NCBI GenBank assembly: GCA_013076295.1
Contig: RQOL01000881.1
Location: 62,001-126,000 of the forward strand
Reading direction: 5' to 3'
DNA from: Sanderia malayensis
Taxonomy: Eukaryota > Cnidaria > Scyphozoa > Semaeostomeae > Pelagiidae
DNA length: 64,000 nt
This document shows positions 21,564 through 46,782 of the stretch, in pieces (within the stretch, counting starts at the first letter, position 1; every line of letters begins with the position of its first letter). The notes beneath the pieces are model-generated. The model had not been told where the DNA came from. It worked only from the letters and a program-made list of their open reading frames with translations, and did no database searches. Made by a program: the position numbers and the translations under genes.

Positions 21564-23659
21564 TCAGCTCTTTACGAATCTCCACCAACCAATCAACACA
21601 GTGACAATTGAGAAGAACGTGCCAACGAGATACTTAATCAAATCGAGTTTTTGAGCCTCCATTTCCATTCGAACACGTGCAACCTCGGTTTCAATCCGAT
21701 TATGCGCATCCTTGATTTTCTGTTCGTGCACAGCGCTCTCCTCCTTAGTCCGCCCCTTTTCCAAACTCAGATCGAGGGTCAGTCCGGATTTTAGCTTGAG
21801 CAACTCGTCTTTGAGCAAACGGCTGAGTTGCGTCACTTCCGATTTCAAAGTCTCGTTCTCGTGCTTCAACATGAGAAATTCGCTCTTCTCCAGTATGACC
21901 ATGTCCTTGCGAAGCGCCTCCACAGTTCCGTTCATGCGAACTTCGAGTTGTGCCAATTCGTTTCGCGATACCTATTAGGTGAAAGTTCAATACCTCTGAA
22001 TAAACACATGTTCCTTCTTAGGTACCCCATCAAATAACAAATGTCCATTAACTTATGGCTGCCCCCAAGATGCTTCCTGGAAAATGTATTCTCTGAGAAT
22101 CAATTTTTTGTTTGTTTCTTCAGTCAACTATATAGGAACCAACAAAATGGTCTGACTTGTAGGACTTCCAGATACAAGAGTGGACAATGTTTTGGGACAC
22201 TTGGAACTTTCGTGAACTTTGCACATATCCCCCAACCCCCTCTTTTCCCTCAATGTTGTCTCTAGAGACAGTCTTATACAATACCAACAAAATTCTTTGT
22301 GCATGATGACCACAAGGGTCTGATTGAGAGGACAAAATTGTCTCAGGGGAATCGGGGTCAAAAATCTCACACAGAAAGAGGTTTAGAGATTGATAACTCT
22401 TTTTCGTAATTTTACAAGTGTCCCAAGGGCTTTTGTCAACTATTGTATGAAATTGCAATCTCAACTCTATGTATAACATACCATGAAAAGTTCTCAAGTG
22501 GACAATGAATTGAATTGCTGAGTAGACAATTGTGAATAGGTTGTGTTTTCAACAAAATCTCATGAAATTCTGTGCTGAAAGAACCTTCTGAAAAACAAGT
22601 TGATAATACAAATATGAATTAAATTAATATTCTTCTCCAGTCTATGTTTATAAAATTTTCAATTTTATGGCCTCCATTGGAGTGAAAAGACATGAATAAA
22701 AATGTTCTTGTTATGACTAAGGAGAATGGTTCTGGAAATCAGAAAATTGGTTTGATAGAGGGGTTGAACAGACATCATTAATTATTTATACAACTTTATG
22801 TTGTTCAATTTTGAGATGACTGTGATGTGCCATAAATGAATTGATTTCTTTGTCTTTAAAGACTTGTCTTTATAATAGCCAAACATTTTTAATAAATTTC
22901 CACTAACTAATATTTGCAAGGTATGAACTTCTATGATTGAACAAAGATGGAGCATTGAGTATAGCACACACAAGGCTATAATCTAAGCATTTGATAGTTC
23001 TTCATAGATGCATACATATGCTTGCCCTATCTTTGCAAGGTATGTTTGGAATGGGGTATCACAAATATTCAACTAACTACCCCCGGAATAGTTAACTGAG
23101 TACAGCCTAAAACCGCTTAATGTTAAATTTAAACGGGGGTTAAATCAACTTAATACAGACAATGATAGATACTTCAATACTTCAAACAAATACTTCTCAC
23201 CATGTATTTTGACAATGCGGCCGCGCCTCTTCCGACCACCTTGGTCAAAGAATTCGTAATTGCTTCTGATTGATCAAGAGAAAACCCTCGACACTGTAAA
23301 CTCGTCACCAATTTGTGAGTATCGAAATAAAATGAACCATTTCCATTTTCACCATCAACATCATCGTCCATCACGAAATTGCTTACGCCGCTGGTATCAA
23401 GTTTGGAAATGGTGCTAAATGGTCGAATTGATGCGTGAAATAAGTTTCGAGAATTTATTGATGTGTTAAGATCTCCGTAAACGTATCTTTTCGTAACAAT
23501 TTGTCTCCCAAACGATCGAAGACAAAAATTTCTCGCCTTGATGACAGGAGGCCTAGGCATTATTATCGCTGGGCTTCCCAACAACATGCCTTCTCCAATG
23601 CCAGAAATCGCAAACCTTTCCAAAGCCTTTAGGTTTTCTCGCAAAGATATCCTAGCCAT
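21564..23659 (-). CDS. MCUR1/CCDC90B: CCDC90B/MCUR1-family mitochondrial coiled-coil protein
   Basis: Two exons, 23659-23201 and 21971-21564, give a complete 288-residue protein. The N-terminal ~90 residues are basic and Arg/Ser-rich (MARISLRENLKALERFAI, LRSFGRQIVTKRY), as expected for a mitochondrial presequence. The family signature follows: FDTHKLVTSLQCRGFSLDQS, the coiled coil with RKDMVILEKSEF, and a C-terminal membrane helix (YLVGTFFSIVTVLIGWWRF). MCUR1 regulates the mitochondrial calcium uniporter and CCDC90B is its paralogue; the sequence does not say which role applies. The 1.2 kb intron contains a dispersed repeat at 22930-23040. The start codon is 400 bp from the LMAN1 stop. Confidence 0.94.
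22930..23045. repeat. Dispersed repeat (TAGCACACACAAGGCTATAA)
   Basis: About 100 bp closely matching 45820-45915, both with AGCACACACAAGGCTATAAT then GCTT..CTATCTTTGC; a shorter related piece is at 27555-27605. Probably a fragment of an interspersed element whose ends I cannot place. Confidence 0.7.
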
Positions 23660-24058
23660 TTAAAATAATTGTAACCCTGATTTGATTCGAATTTGTAAGA
23701 AAAAAAGATGAATTATCTTCCAAACAGCGATATTCAAATAGTTCCTGTCCTGAAAAATTTTCTGAATTTTCTGGGTAAAATGCCTCACAGACAACAACAA
23801 CAACATATTTCATCATTCAGGAATCATTCTCATTCATGAACAACAAGTGTTAAGATCACGAGGTATTACGTCATTCCAAACGCTTCAAATTCCTTATCGA
23901 TCAGAAGTCTGGGCACAACTACGTCATCAACAAAAATTCAGATAAACAGAACGAGACAAGGCAGACAGCTTTATCGCAATATTTTATTTCAACATTTTAA
24001 GATACGAATGAATACAAAATCCTTGCGCATATCTAAGAAAGTTTTACTAAATTGTTGT
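23660..24058. other. Short intergenic gap between LMAN1 3' end and CCDC90-type 5' end
   Basis: Only 399 bp separate the two minus-strand genes. On the minus strand an AATAAA (plus-strand TTTATT at 23983-23988) lies about 70 bp past the LMAN1 stop and is a likely polyadenylation signal. The remaining ~320 bp must hold the promoter of the CCDC90-type gene. No TATA box is evident. Confidence 0.6.
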
Positions 24059-27000
24059 TTAATAAAACTTCTTCGCGGCTTGCTCTTGGTGATTTCGATA
24101 ATAAACATATCCGAGAATAATGGCAGCTTGCAGGAAAATAAATAAAATAAAATGACTAGTACTTGTGCAGTTGATTTTAGGACAATCATGTTTCTTTTGC
24201 TGTGCCCCTCCTGACATCTGGGAAAAATGAAGAATAATGTCAACAAAGAATTACTTGATGATGGGGGTAAATGCATTTAAATAGCATGAATTATCAAAGA
24301 TAAAGGATAATGATATTTAGAAAGAAACTATATATCTGGACCCTTGTTGAACTGCTTCATAGTATACAATTAACCCTTATATAACGAACTTCACTGTATA
24401 TAGCAAACTAAACATCTGGTCCCTTGTTGAACTGCTTCATAGTATACAATTCACCCTCATATAACAAACTTCACTGCATATAGCAGACTAAACATCAGGT
24501 CCTTTGTTGAACTGGTTCATAGTATACAATTAACCCTCATATAACGAACTTCACTGTATATAGCAAACTAAGCATCTGGTTCCTTGTTGAACTGCTTCAT
24601 AGTATACAATTCACCCTTATATAACGAACTTCACTGTATATAGCAAACTAAACATCTGGTCCCTTGTTGAACTGCTTCATAGTATACAATTAACCCTCAT
24701 ATAACGAACTTGATATGGATATAGCAAACTAAACATCTGTTCTTGAATTTCTTCATAGTATACAATTCACCCTTCGCTAAACAAACTCTGTTTGAAACAA
24801 AGTAAGTTGTTGCTCCACTCAAAGGTTCGATATATGAAAACTCCATAACACCTCCATAGCTAAACAACACTAACATTAAATTGAACCATAGCGTATATAT
24901 GTACCTGGCTTTTTGAAAGCAAATGGCCAACATTGTCCATGACGGATTGTAAATTTTGGTGCATTTCATCGATTTTCGGATGATTAGAGGAAGCAGGCTT
25001 TATGTTATCAACAGCTAACCTGAAATAATATAGGAATATAGAATTAAATTATATTTATTAGTATTTATATGCCATTGTCAAAATTTGCAAATCCCTTTTA
25101 AATAACTGAACCATTGAAAACGAAAATTGTTTTTGAAATTCTCTCCAGCTAAAAAGTTGAAAATTTGAAAAAGTTTTCAGCCCGTGTACATTTCAATGAA
25201 TTTCGAAGCAATTATTATTCCACAAAGAGTTTTGAGGTTATGAAATTGACATTATTTGGCCTTTTGAACAAATGTCATCTCTTACTGCAGATTCACAGGT
25301 GAAATAATACTCAGACAATTAACCCCCCCGGAAAACATCATTTCTCGTTCTTTATCAATGGACTAAATGGATCTTCCAGGGGTGACAGTATGAGACAGTA
25401 TAGCCTGAGACTTTACCCCCTGGAAATAAATCGCTTCACGTTGCTTGTAAATGGAGAATCCAGTGACATCAGGGGGTATGAGAAACGACATCAAATACAA
25501 CCAACCTCAAATTGACAATACTATTCTTCAACTCGTTCTGTGCGTTCAATAAACTTGTGAATTCTTGTCTTGTAACTGCGCTGCCCGACGAAGCCCCAAC
25601 ACTTCCACCAGCCTGCAGCTTAGCAACAGTGTTATGCAAATTGTTCACTTGGGTTGTCAATTCACCGGTTTTGCCATGAAGTGTACTAAAATTATAGTGA
25701 GATAATAATTATACTTCAAGGAACTACCTTGCTACTTATATTGGTCTCTTCTTGAACTGCTTCATAGTATGAAATTCACCCTCATGTAACGAGCTTCACG
25801 GTATATAGCAAACTAAACATCTGGTCCCTTGTTGAACTGCTTCATAGTATACAATTCACCCTCACATAAGGAACTATAATATATAGGAAAGGATATAAAG
25901 CAATTCAATTAGATGAAAAGAAATATCAGCCCTTAAAATGAAGAATCTTACCCAACAAGTTTGTGGATGGAAGATTGTCCCTCGTAAATCAGTCGCACAT
26001 CACGGTCATAAACGTTTTCAAACTAGCAAAGCGAAACAGATTAAAAATAAAACACTGACATTAATATTCTGAGCTGGGAAATAAAAAGCTGGTGGTAGAA
26101 CAAATAAATCCTAACTAATTTAATTGACTTGAATAATGAAATTCTGTTGTCAATTAATATTTCTCGTAATTCAGGTTTGGTTGTTGATATATAATACTAA
26201 ATCCCATTAAAAAGATATTTTAATTGAATAGAAAACAAAATCACCTTTCCGTCTTCTTCGCGGAACTTTTCTGGGTGCTGTGACTTGTAACTATGAAAGA
26301 AAAACAATGATAAATTATATTGTGCCCCCTGAAATTATATTACTCCACATTGTTTATCGATGGACGTTGCAGATATTTCAGGGGGATGGTGCGAGCAAAT
26401 ACAATTATACACATTACCCCCTGGAAATACAAAACTTCATATTGTTTATCACAGCGCAACATTGACTTTCCGGGGGTACTTGAGTACTTAACGGCGTTCC
26501 GCAGTCACAATCACTTCGAATTTCGATTGGTTGATACATCGAGAAAATCCCCGATGATTCCTAGTGGCGATTCCCATACTAACCAATCAAAAATTGATGG
26601 TCAACAAAAAGTCTTTAACCCCCCTGGAAAACGACGTCTACTCGTTGAAGGCGAAGGGAACATGGGGATTGACACGGGGGTAAGTGCAAAGATGAGAATG
26701 AATGAAACTTACGTTTCTTTTTCTTTTTCCAATTGTTGTGCATATTGGTCGTATTGCTCCGTCAACTTCTTGCGTTCATCCTCTGAAATAGTCTTTTCAG
26801 GTTTCTTCTGCGAAATTGAAAACGAAATTCCAAAAATTATTCCAAAATGGTTTATATATAGCAAAGCATAAAATTGTCAAGTCTCATAAGGTCTAATTTA
26901 GAAAACTTTGGATGGTAATATCCAATGATAGTGATAACTTTCTAATAACTTATGAATATTAGAAAAAGTAATACCTCCTCCGTGACTTGCTTCAAACTGT

Positions 27001-30000
27001 ATGTTGAAAACTTTAACACATCATGATCATCTGGGAATGGAAAAACGATGGAATAAATTATATTGAGTTGATATCACAGCTAAAACTATAGACTACGACT
27101 TAATAGAAGTAGTTTAGTAGATATGATGGTTTAATAAAGAAAATTGATAAAGATGATGGTTTAATAAAGAGGATGGTTTGATAAAGAAGATGGTTTAATA
27201 GAGAAGATGGTTTGATAGAGAGGATGGTTTGATAAAGAAGATGGGTTAATAGAGAAGATGGTTGAATAGAGAGGATGGTTTAATAGAAAAGATGGTTGGA
27301 TGAAAACAATAGCTATAAAGAAAGATAAAAGCATCAGTTAAAACAAATATATATTCATACCTGCAAGTCCTCCAGTTGCGGCTGAAATTCCAAAGTATCC
27401 TTGTTTTGGTAATTGCACGTTTTCTGCTCTCATGCACAGCTCAAAGTCATCATCTTTCGTTGACATGCCATTGTGATAAAACACCTACGAATTCAGACAA
27501 GCACATCACTTTCACAGGTCTGGCAAAATAAGGCAAACTACTGCAAAATTAACATCTAAGTAGTTGATAGCTGATAAATGCGCACGCATGCTTGCTCTAT
27601 CTTTACTACCTATGAAGTCCTTATGTAACTGAGAAGTTGGCAAATGAAAAGACATCAGTATTGGACGGAATCGAAAATTTTAATACCGTTAGAACACCAT
27701 CGAAATATCTAACTTTAGCTCTGACTGGATGTGGTCTGTTTCTGAAGTCTCTCATGCAGCCGCCAAGTTGTTGATTGAAACCATCTCTAATGTCAACAAT
27801 ACATAGCAATATAAAACAATAGTAGCAGAAAATAGAAAGAAACAAACTCAAGAAATGTATCGTCCTTATTAAACCATCCTCTCCAGTAACCCATCCTCTC
27901 CAGTAACCCATCCTCTCCGGTAACCCATCCTCTCTATTAAACCATCCTCTCTATTAAACCACCCTCTCTAGTAACCCACCCTCTCTATTAAACCATCTTC
28001 TCTATTAAACCATCCTCTTTATTAAACCATATTCTCTATTAAACCATCCTCTCTATTAAACCATTCTTTCTATTAAACCATCTCTATTAAAACACCATCT
28101 ATTTCCATCAAACATAGACTTAAGCTACAATGCTATTATATAAATAAATGATAGTAAATGACGTCGCTCAGAGCATAACAAAGAAATATAATCATAAGGA
28201 TAAAAAACATTGATTAACATAAGCCTCACCCGAAATGATTGTAAACTTTTGTTCCATCGTTCAACATCACCATCACGTAAGGGTTGTTTTGCTAGAAAAG
28301 AAAACAATAATCGTTATCCCCTGAATCATGCACCATTTTGCATTACTGATCAATAGATAATATGAAACAAACGGGGTGACGAAATAGACTTAAGAATTTC
28401 AACGTTGAGACGAATTTTTGGCGTGTTATAATGCAGCAAATCAAGTCGAAATCTATCATAATAAGAGCGGTTTATAATGTTATTAAAAGGAGTGTTTATG
28501 AGTGCGACATTTCGAGAGATACAGATACGTATCTCATCGTCAACGTCTATTGTTCTTAAGAGCCAATCACGGTAAAATCCATTGTTCCAACAAACATTTC
28601 GAGCCTAGATTGTGGTTATGAGTGCGAAGTTTTAAGAGATACTTCTCTCATCGTCAACGTCTATTGTTCTTAAAAGCCAATCACCGCAAAATCTATTGTT
28701 ACAGCAAGCACTTCGAGCCTGGATTATCGATTATTTATCGTTCAAACATTTCACCAGGTTGCCCAATTCATGTTTAAGATTTCAAGAAAACTTGAAGTTA
28801 ATCTTGGTCAATTTCTTTTCATGTAATTGACAACTTTCAAGTATTTGACGAGTTTGCGGTTGAAGCAACAACGAAGCTCAGATACATTTCAAAACAATTG
28901 TGTCATTCATATTCGGGTTTAAATTCTAACCCAGAAATAACGTTACACCCGGAAAACTTACAATATCGCATTGAAATTTAACTGACAGGGATAACTTTAG
29001 AGGGAGTAATAAAGACGACATTTACCTCGCCATCATTATCAAATGAATCAAAGAATAGTCCCATTCCTTTCCAATTATCAGAGCTGCCAAAAACAGGACC
29101 AGTGTGGCCAGCTTCTTCATTGTACCAAACGGCCTAATTAAAAACAACAATAGTCATGATAAAACTAATACACATAATTAAGAATGTAACAACATAATTA
29201 TGCAAATACACAGTCATAATTAAGCAAAATTATGACTGTGATAGCAGAGTACAATTTTCTTTCATGAATATTGTGGGTAATAATTAAATTATGAATATTG
29301 TGATGATGAAAATGGCTTAATAATTAGATTTTTAGTGTTTCTCAAACAATAAAAGAGGTTTCCTTTAACTTCTACATGTCAAGGTTACGCATAGTTTTAT
29401 ATCTGAGAAATCATTTTTCAAAACACTGCTCAAAATTCTTTGCAATTTCCCAATTTCTAAAAGTTTCTCAAGATTTTCTCAGCAAGAATTAAAATGTTTC
29501 ACATTGCAGAGGATTCACATTGACAGAAATGCCATTCTACGCTAAGAATAACATTTTACCAACAAATGCTGAAGATAATAGATCATATAATCACAACTTT
29601 AGGTACTTCAGGACTGCATGGCAATATCTCCTTGAAATTACGAGTGTCTCACTTTTGCAACTTTCTTTCGTTTTGGAAAATCTGCCACTAAACTTTCCTA
29701 ACTGGTTGAAATACTGAGCTCTTATCAAATACTCTCTTGTGATGTGTATGACAATGTTTTTAGCAGAAACTAATAAAATGATGGCTCTTCAGTGCCAGAG
29801 AACAAAAATAGATAATTTTAAAAAGTCCTCATTTGAAAACTGGGCAAAAACAAAAAACTAGTGTGAATTAACTAGTTACCAGTCCATCTCCACCAACTCG
29901 CCCTCTACCGGTCACTTTGAACCAAACTTCAATTTCCCAGAATTCATTTGTGTTCTTATTCTTTGTCCATATTGATCCTAAGATGAAAAGATTATCAAAT

Positions 30001-31558
30001 GTGAACATGTTTAAAACTGGCTAAAACCAGGTACCTGGAACATGTAACGAGCCAGCCTCTTTATCATGCTACCCTTTCATTGAGCCATTGAATTATAAAA
30101 CATCTGCTCAGACCTTTCAATGGACACTTTACATAAAATTAGTCATTTTACTCTCAATATTTTCCTCTCCATCACACAACCCTCTTAATTGAATCATACT
30201 GATCAGTAGCCTACCTTCTTTATTAAACCATCCTCTCCATTAAACCATCCTCTATATTAAACCATTCTCCATATCAAACCATTCTCCATATCAAACCATC
30301 CTCTCTATTAAACCATCCTCTCTATTAAACCATCCTCTCTATCAAACCATCCTCTCTATTAAACCATCCTCTCTATTAAACCATCCTCTCTATTAAACCA
30401 TCCTCTCTAGTAAACCATCCTCTCTATTAAACCATCCTCTTTATTAAACCATCCTCTCTATTAAACCATCCTCCATATTAAACCATCCTCTCCATTAAAC
30501 CATCCTCTCTATTAAACCATCCTCCATATTAAACCATCCTCCATATTAAACCATCCTCTCTATTAAACCATCCTCTCTATTAAACCATCCTCCATATTAA
30601 ACCATCCTCTCTATTAAACCATCCTCTCTATTGAACCATTCTCTTTAGTAAACCACCCTATTTATTGAGCCAACCTCTTTATTAAACCATCCTCTTTATT
30701 AAACAATCATCTCTATTAAACCATTCTCCATATCAAACCATTCTCCATATCAAACCATCCTCTCTATCAAACCACCATTTCTACCATACCATGTTCTTTA
30801 TAAAACCAATATCTTAGTTGATTTTGATTACATAAAATATGACAAGAGAGAAAGTGATCATATTTAGACCAGCTTTTCCCTGAGACAGAGACCAGAGACC
30901 TCTCTATTGCCCAGACCTCTCTCTGAAACCATTGTCTCTTATTGTTCAACCTCCTTATCATAATGAGACCAAAGACCAGAGAGACCACTTTCTGAATTTT
31001 GAGTTCTATTCATATATCCAGGAAATCCTTCTTAAATAAAGTATTGTTTTCACATTTACATTAATTTAAAAATTTAAAACAATCATCAATCATTCCTACC
31101 TTTTTGATCTTTAAGTGATGGCGTGATCCTCACTTGCTCATCTCCAGCTATGGCACCTGAAAAAGAGAACAGCAAAATTAAATGTTGAATAGAAGAATTG
31201 TTTTGTCCCAAGTTGACAAGTAAAAAAAAATACAAAAATAAAGTAGTCGTGAAAACACAACCCAACCACATTTGCAGGATAATATAAAATCGACAGATGT
31301 AAGAAATAGCTGTGATGCAAAAGGTTACAATGTCACAACGTAGTGAAATCGACTGAAAAATAGTAAACATGAAAAATAGGCCTACATATACTTACTTCCA
31401 TAATGCTTCCAAAATGGCACGTTTCCTTGCTTATTGACAAGATGGGGTCCTTTAAAGCTGAATTTATACTCGTAACGTGTGTGTCTCCGCCCATTATCAG
31501 CCTGAACTAAAGCGAACAAAGCTAAAATCAAGTTTATCGCTAAGAGAATCCTCGCCAT
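24059..31558 (-). CDS. LMAN1: ERGIC-53 (LMAN1), L-type lectin cargo receptor, complete
   Basis: Fourteen exons, 477 codons: 31558-31396, 31156-31100, 29977-29880, 29133-29026, 28291-28230, 27786-27687, 27484-27361, 27030-26975, 26807-26713, 26290-26245, 26022-25952, 25685-25506, 25019-24905, 24217-24059. All phases agree. A signal peptide (MARILLAINLILALFALVQA) is followed by the L-type lectin fold: YEYKFSFKGPHL, VTGRGRVGGDGL, FFDSFDNDGE, KVYNHFGDGFN, GYFGISAATGGLADDHD. The Asp, Asn and His of the sugar/calcium site are kept. A helical stalk, two cysteines (CPKINC) before the membrane helix, and a 12-residue tail ending KKFY follow. Known family role: ER-to-Golgi transport of glycoproteins; the dilysine tail recruits COPI and the terminal aromatic aids ER exit. 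Confidence 0.97.
24330..24780. repeat. 80-bp minisatellite family, about 5.5 units
   Basis: CTTCATAGTATACAATTAAC, CCTCATATAACGAACTTCAC, TGTATATAGCAAACTAAACA units in the last LMAN1 intron; two more degenerate units occur at 25750-25890. Orientation matches 36745-39515. Confidence 0.95.
25330..25480. repeat. 93-bp family, inverted fragment
   Basis: CCAGGGGTGACAGTATGAGA and TTACCCCCTGGAAATAAA are the reverse complement of the 2555-3450 unit. A further diverged piece with CCCTGAAATTATATTACTCC lies at 26315-26480. Both are in LMAN1 introns. Confidence 0.8.
27105..27300. repeat. 17-bp minisatellite array (plus orientation)
   Basis: About ten units of GATGGTTTAATAGAGAG in the LMAN1 intron between 27030 and 27361. 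Confidence 0.93.
27868..28110. repeat. 17-bp minisatellite array (inverted orientation)
   Basis: Units of CATCCTCTCTATTAAAC with several CCAGTAACC variants, in an LMAN1 intron. It is the opposite orientation to 27105-27300, only 570 bp away. Confidence 0.93.
28480..28740. repeat. Tandem duplication of a ~125-bp unit
   Basis: Two copies with GGTTATGAGTGCGA, CTCATCGTCAACGTCTATTG and TTCGAGCCT in an LMAN1 intron. The segment with AGCCAATCAC..AAATCCATTGTT resembles the reverse complement of the dispersed fragment near 4050 and 7850. Confidence 0.75.
29209..29240. repeat. Perfect 13-bp inverted repeat
   Basis: CACAGTCATAATT at 29209-29221 and its exact complement at 29228-29240, with a 6-base loop; it lies in an LMAN1 intron. 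Confidence 0.8.
30205..30790. repeat. 17-bp minisatellite array (inverted, about 33 units)
   Basis: Units of TCTCTATTAAACCATCC, with recurrent CCATATTAAACCATCCT and CCATATCAAACCATTCT variants that suggest local block duplication. It lies in the LMAN1 intron between exons 2 and 3. Confidence 0.96.
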
Positions 31559-31639
31559 TTTACATTTATTATTACAGTGAAAGGAAAGATTTTCAGAGAA
31601 CACATTGACGACAGGAAATGAAAGCCCAAACAATCAGCT

Positions 31640-31690
31640 CTGTGATTGGCTGATTAGGAAAATAACTCGAGTTGATTGGCTGATTGATTA
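31640..31690 (-). promoter_or_regulatory. Paired CCAAT boxes upstream of LMAN1
   Basis: On the minus strand two CAGCCAATCA motifs (plus-strand ATTGG at 31645-31649 and 31675-31679) sit 30 bp apart, about 90-120 bp upstream of the LMAN1 start codon; a third ATTGG is near 31762. Spaced CCAAT pairs are typical of NF-Y-dependent TATA-less promoters. No ER-stress element (CCAAT-N9-CCACG) is seen. Confidence 0.5.
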
Positions 31691-32915
31691 CATCCGGCAT
31701 GTTTTGGTCTTTTCAAGGTTGCAGATCTTCAATGTTCTTGAATATGAATTTGGCATTAATTGATTGGCTCTTCATATTTCTTTTACCTGTCCTGTTAGAT
31801 AAGAACTGCAGGTTGTTGTTTGATCGCTTGGCTTTGGTGAAAAGGACAACGTGTTTTCACTGCTTTTTCAGTTGCTAGGTTTGGCAATAATAAGGATGTA
31901 GCATGAAAGTGATAACAAGAATAGTTGGGAGTTTCACGATCGAAAAGTAACGAAAGCCAAATACAGATGTGCCTCATTATATGATTTTACGTTCTACATC
32001 TTACAATATTAGTTTGGTTTGAACAGTAAAAATTTAGCAAAAAGAGAGGGTGGTTTAATAAAGAAGATGGTTTAATAGAGAGAGTGGTTTAATACAGAGA
32101 GTGGTTTAACAGAGGGTGGTTTAACAGAGAGGGTGGTTTAACAGAGGGTGGTTTAATATAGGGAGTGGTTTAACAGAGGGTGCTTTAATTTAGAGGGTGC
32201 TTTAATATAGAGAGTGGTTTAACAGAGGGTGGTTTAACAGAGGGTGGTCTAATATAGAGAGTGGTTTAACAGAGGGTGGTTTAATATAGAGGGTGGTTTA
32301 ATATAGAGAGTGGTTTAATTTAGAGGGTGGTTTAATATAGAGGATGGTTTAACAGAGGGTGGTTTAATAGAGAAGATGGTTTAACAAAGAGTCTGGTAAA
32401 GAAGCTAGGATGGTACGTTACATTAACTATAAGGTCTTTAGATTTGGGTAACAGTTTTGCAAAGAAAGGATAAAAGAATGGTGACGTTTAAATAGATGAT
32501 ACACTTCAATTATCAAAGAACTCGAAGATTTAAAAGCCAATATAGCAATTAGCAAATAAAGATATCGAATCCAATGGCAAATCATGTATTAAGCTAGATA
32601 TAAAATACAACATGCAAAATTATCATAAATTTAATGGCAAATCGCCTTATAATTGTTTCAATCCTCTTTGGAGTCTTCAGTCCAGGAATCTGATGGAAAC
32701 ATTTCATCGTCTTCAACGTTATACTGAACTGAATAGCTCCTCCACAGTCAAGAACCTCTTGAGTAGAGATATGAAGTTCTGCCTTTGTTCACCCACGACG
32801 ATAGCAGTACTGCACATGCGCACTACGACTGTTGAAATCGGATCACGGATGTGCAAGCCAAGCAAAATTCGAAGCGGAAATGACATCAGAGCAACAGGAA
32901 ATGTCGTCATTGAAG
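31691..32915. other. Intergenic region between LMAN1 and the LEDGF-like gene
   Basis: Holds the 17-bp array at 32040-32400 and then the probable 3' untranslated region of the LEDGF-like gene. No open frame here shows conserved content. Confidence 0.6.
32040..32400. repeat. 17-bp minisatellite array with truncated 13-bp units
   Basis: GAGGGTGGTTTAATATA and AACAGAGGGTGGTTT units mixed, so unit lengths alternate between about 13 and 17 bp. This is the most length-variable member of the family here. Confidence 0.93.
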
Positions 32916-45413
<12,498 letters not shown>

Positions 45414-46782
45414 TATCAAACCAAACTTATAATGCACGCAGATACTTTCAAACCTTCCTGTGTCCTTTATCGTAATTAAACTACAAGCACTGCACGGAGA
45501 AATCCTCCATTCAGTAATTAAATCTGTAGAGATATATAGATACCTGTGTACTTCTTGCTAAATTTATATGTGAATACCTGATACGGTGAAGTAAATAAAA
45601 GCAGAAAACAACTTTAGGCCCTATTGAATTGTTGTCCGAGATTCGACGAATCGAATTCGATATTCGATTCGACCACGCTGGTGCATGGGAAGACAAAAAA
45701 CAGCCTCGCTTGCATACCACGAGGTCAGCAAAGAGATATGACCGGGATTGAAAATATCTTTCCGAGGATATCAAAACAAAACCGGACAGCGGAACGAAAA
45801 AATAGGTTTCTATGGTTGAACATAATTGGAACATTGAATTTAGCACACACAAGGCTATAATCTAAGCAGTTGATAGTTGACAGATGCACACGGTTCGCTT
45901 GCTTTATCTTTGCACCAGTTAGACTAGACCAATGTAAACATTGCCTGGTCGTCAAAGTTTTCTAAGGCCGACTTAAACGCAGGATTAAGAAACAAGAAAG
46001 TAAGAACTGGCTAATAATGACAGTAATTATAACAACGTTTTCTTTCATATACACCTAAGAGACAACTAAAACCTCTAAAAAAACCTAGTTATTAGTCCAT
46101 AAAAACTCAGTTAAACGAATGTGTCTAAAATGCTAAAAGCAGCTAACTATACATGTATAAACAGCAAGAAATTGCTTCAAAATGCACACAAAATTTTGAC
46201 AATAATATGAGGACATTACGGACAACTTCGACATAATTTAGTCAACATTTACTTTAAAAGCTTGCTTATTAAATAACCCTTTCCTTATGTTATATAATAA
46301 ATTAAGTAAAATAAACAATGTAATAATATTAAATTGTTTCAGCCAATTAAAAAAATTTGAGAAAGAAGACAATTCTTGCTGCCTCCCAAACCAACTGATG
46401 AAAGAAAGGAGGGAGGGAGAGATGAATGTTTGAAAAACCCCAACTAGCAACAAATAGTCAGTTTTGAATTTGAAATTGTGTAAGAATACAATGATTGCAT
46501 TAACTGGCAACGAATAGTTGTCCCCACCCTCTGAACGATGTAATTACGCATGCGTACCCAAAAATTTATTACAAAAATCAAAGTACGCGTGCGCAATGAC
46601 GCCATTCCAGGGTGAAGTTAAACAAAGCGCTTTATCTGTTGATAAATAAAATTAGTCCATTGTGCCGCGTAACTTGCTTAATACACACATTCACATATGA
46701 GCCCTAGTACAATGAGACCCCGGTGTTTGAGAATGAAATGCAGTGAAATTCAACAGCATTACATAGCAAATCCGGGGGGTAA
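45414..46782. other. Intergenic gap between LEDGF-like 5' end and LHFPL2 3' end
   Basis: Contains the promoter side of the LEDGF-like gene, a palindrome-rich patch at 45636-45675 (TCGACGAATCGAATTCGATA), and a dispersed repeat at 45820-45915 shared with 22930-23045. A minus-strand AATAAA (plus TTTATT at 46565-46570) about 215 bp past the LHFPL2 stop is a plausible polyadenylation signal. Confidence 0.6.

Noticed and set aside
22120..22497. 125-codon minus-strand frame in the CCDC90-type intron
   Set aside because: No resemblance to known families. It overlaps another frame, and the two real exons on either side splice directly in phase.
31795..31977. Short frames between LMAN1 and the LEDGF-like gene as a separate gene
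   Set aside because: Short, overlapping on both strands, and without conserved content or splice signals.
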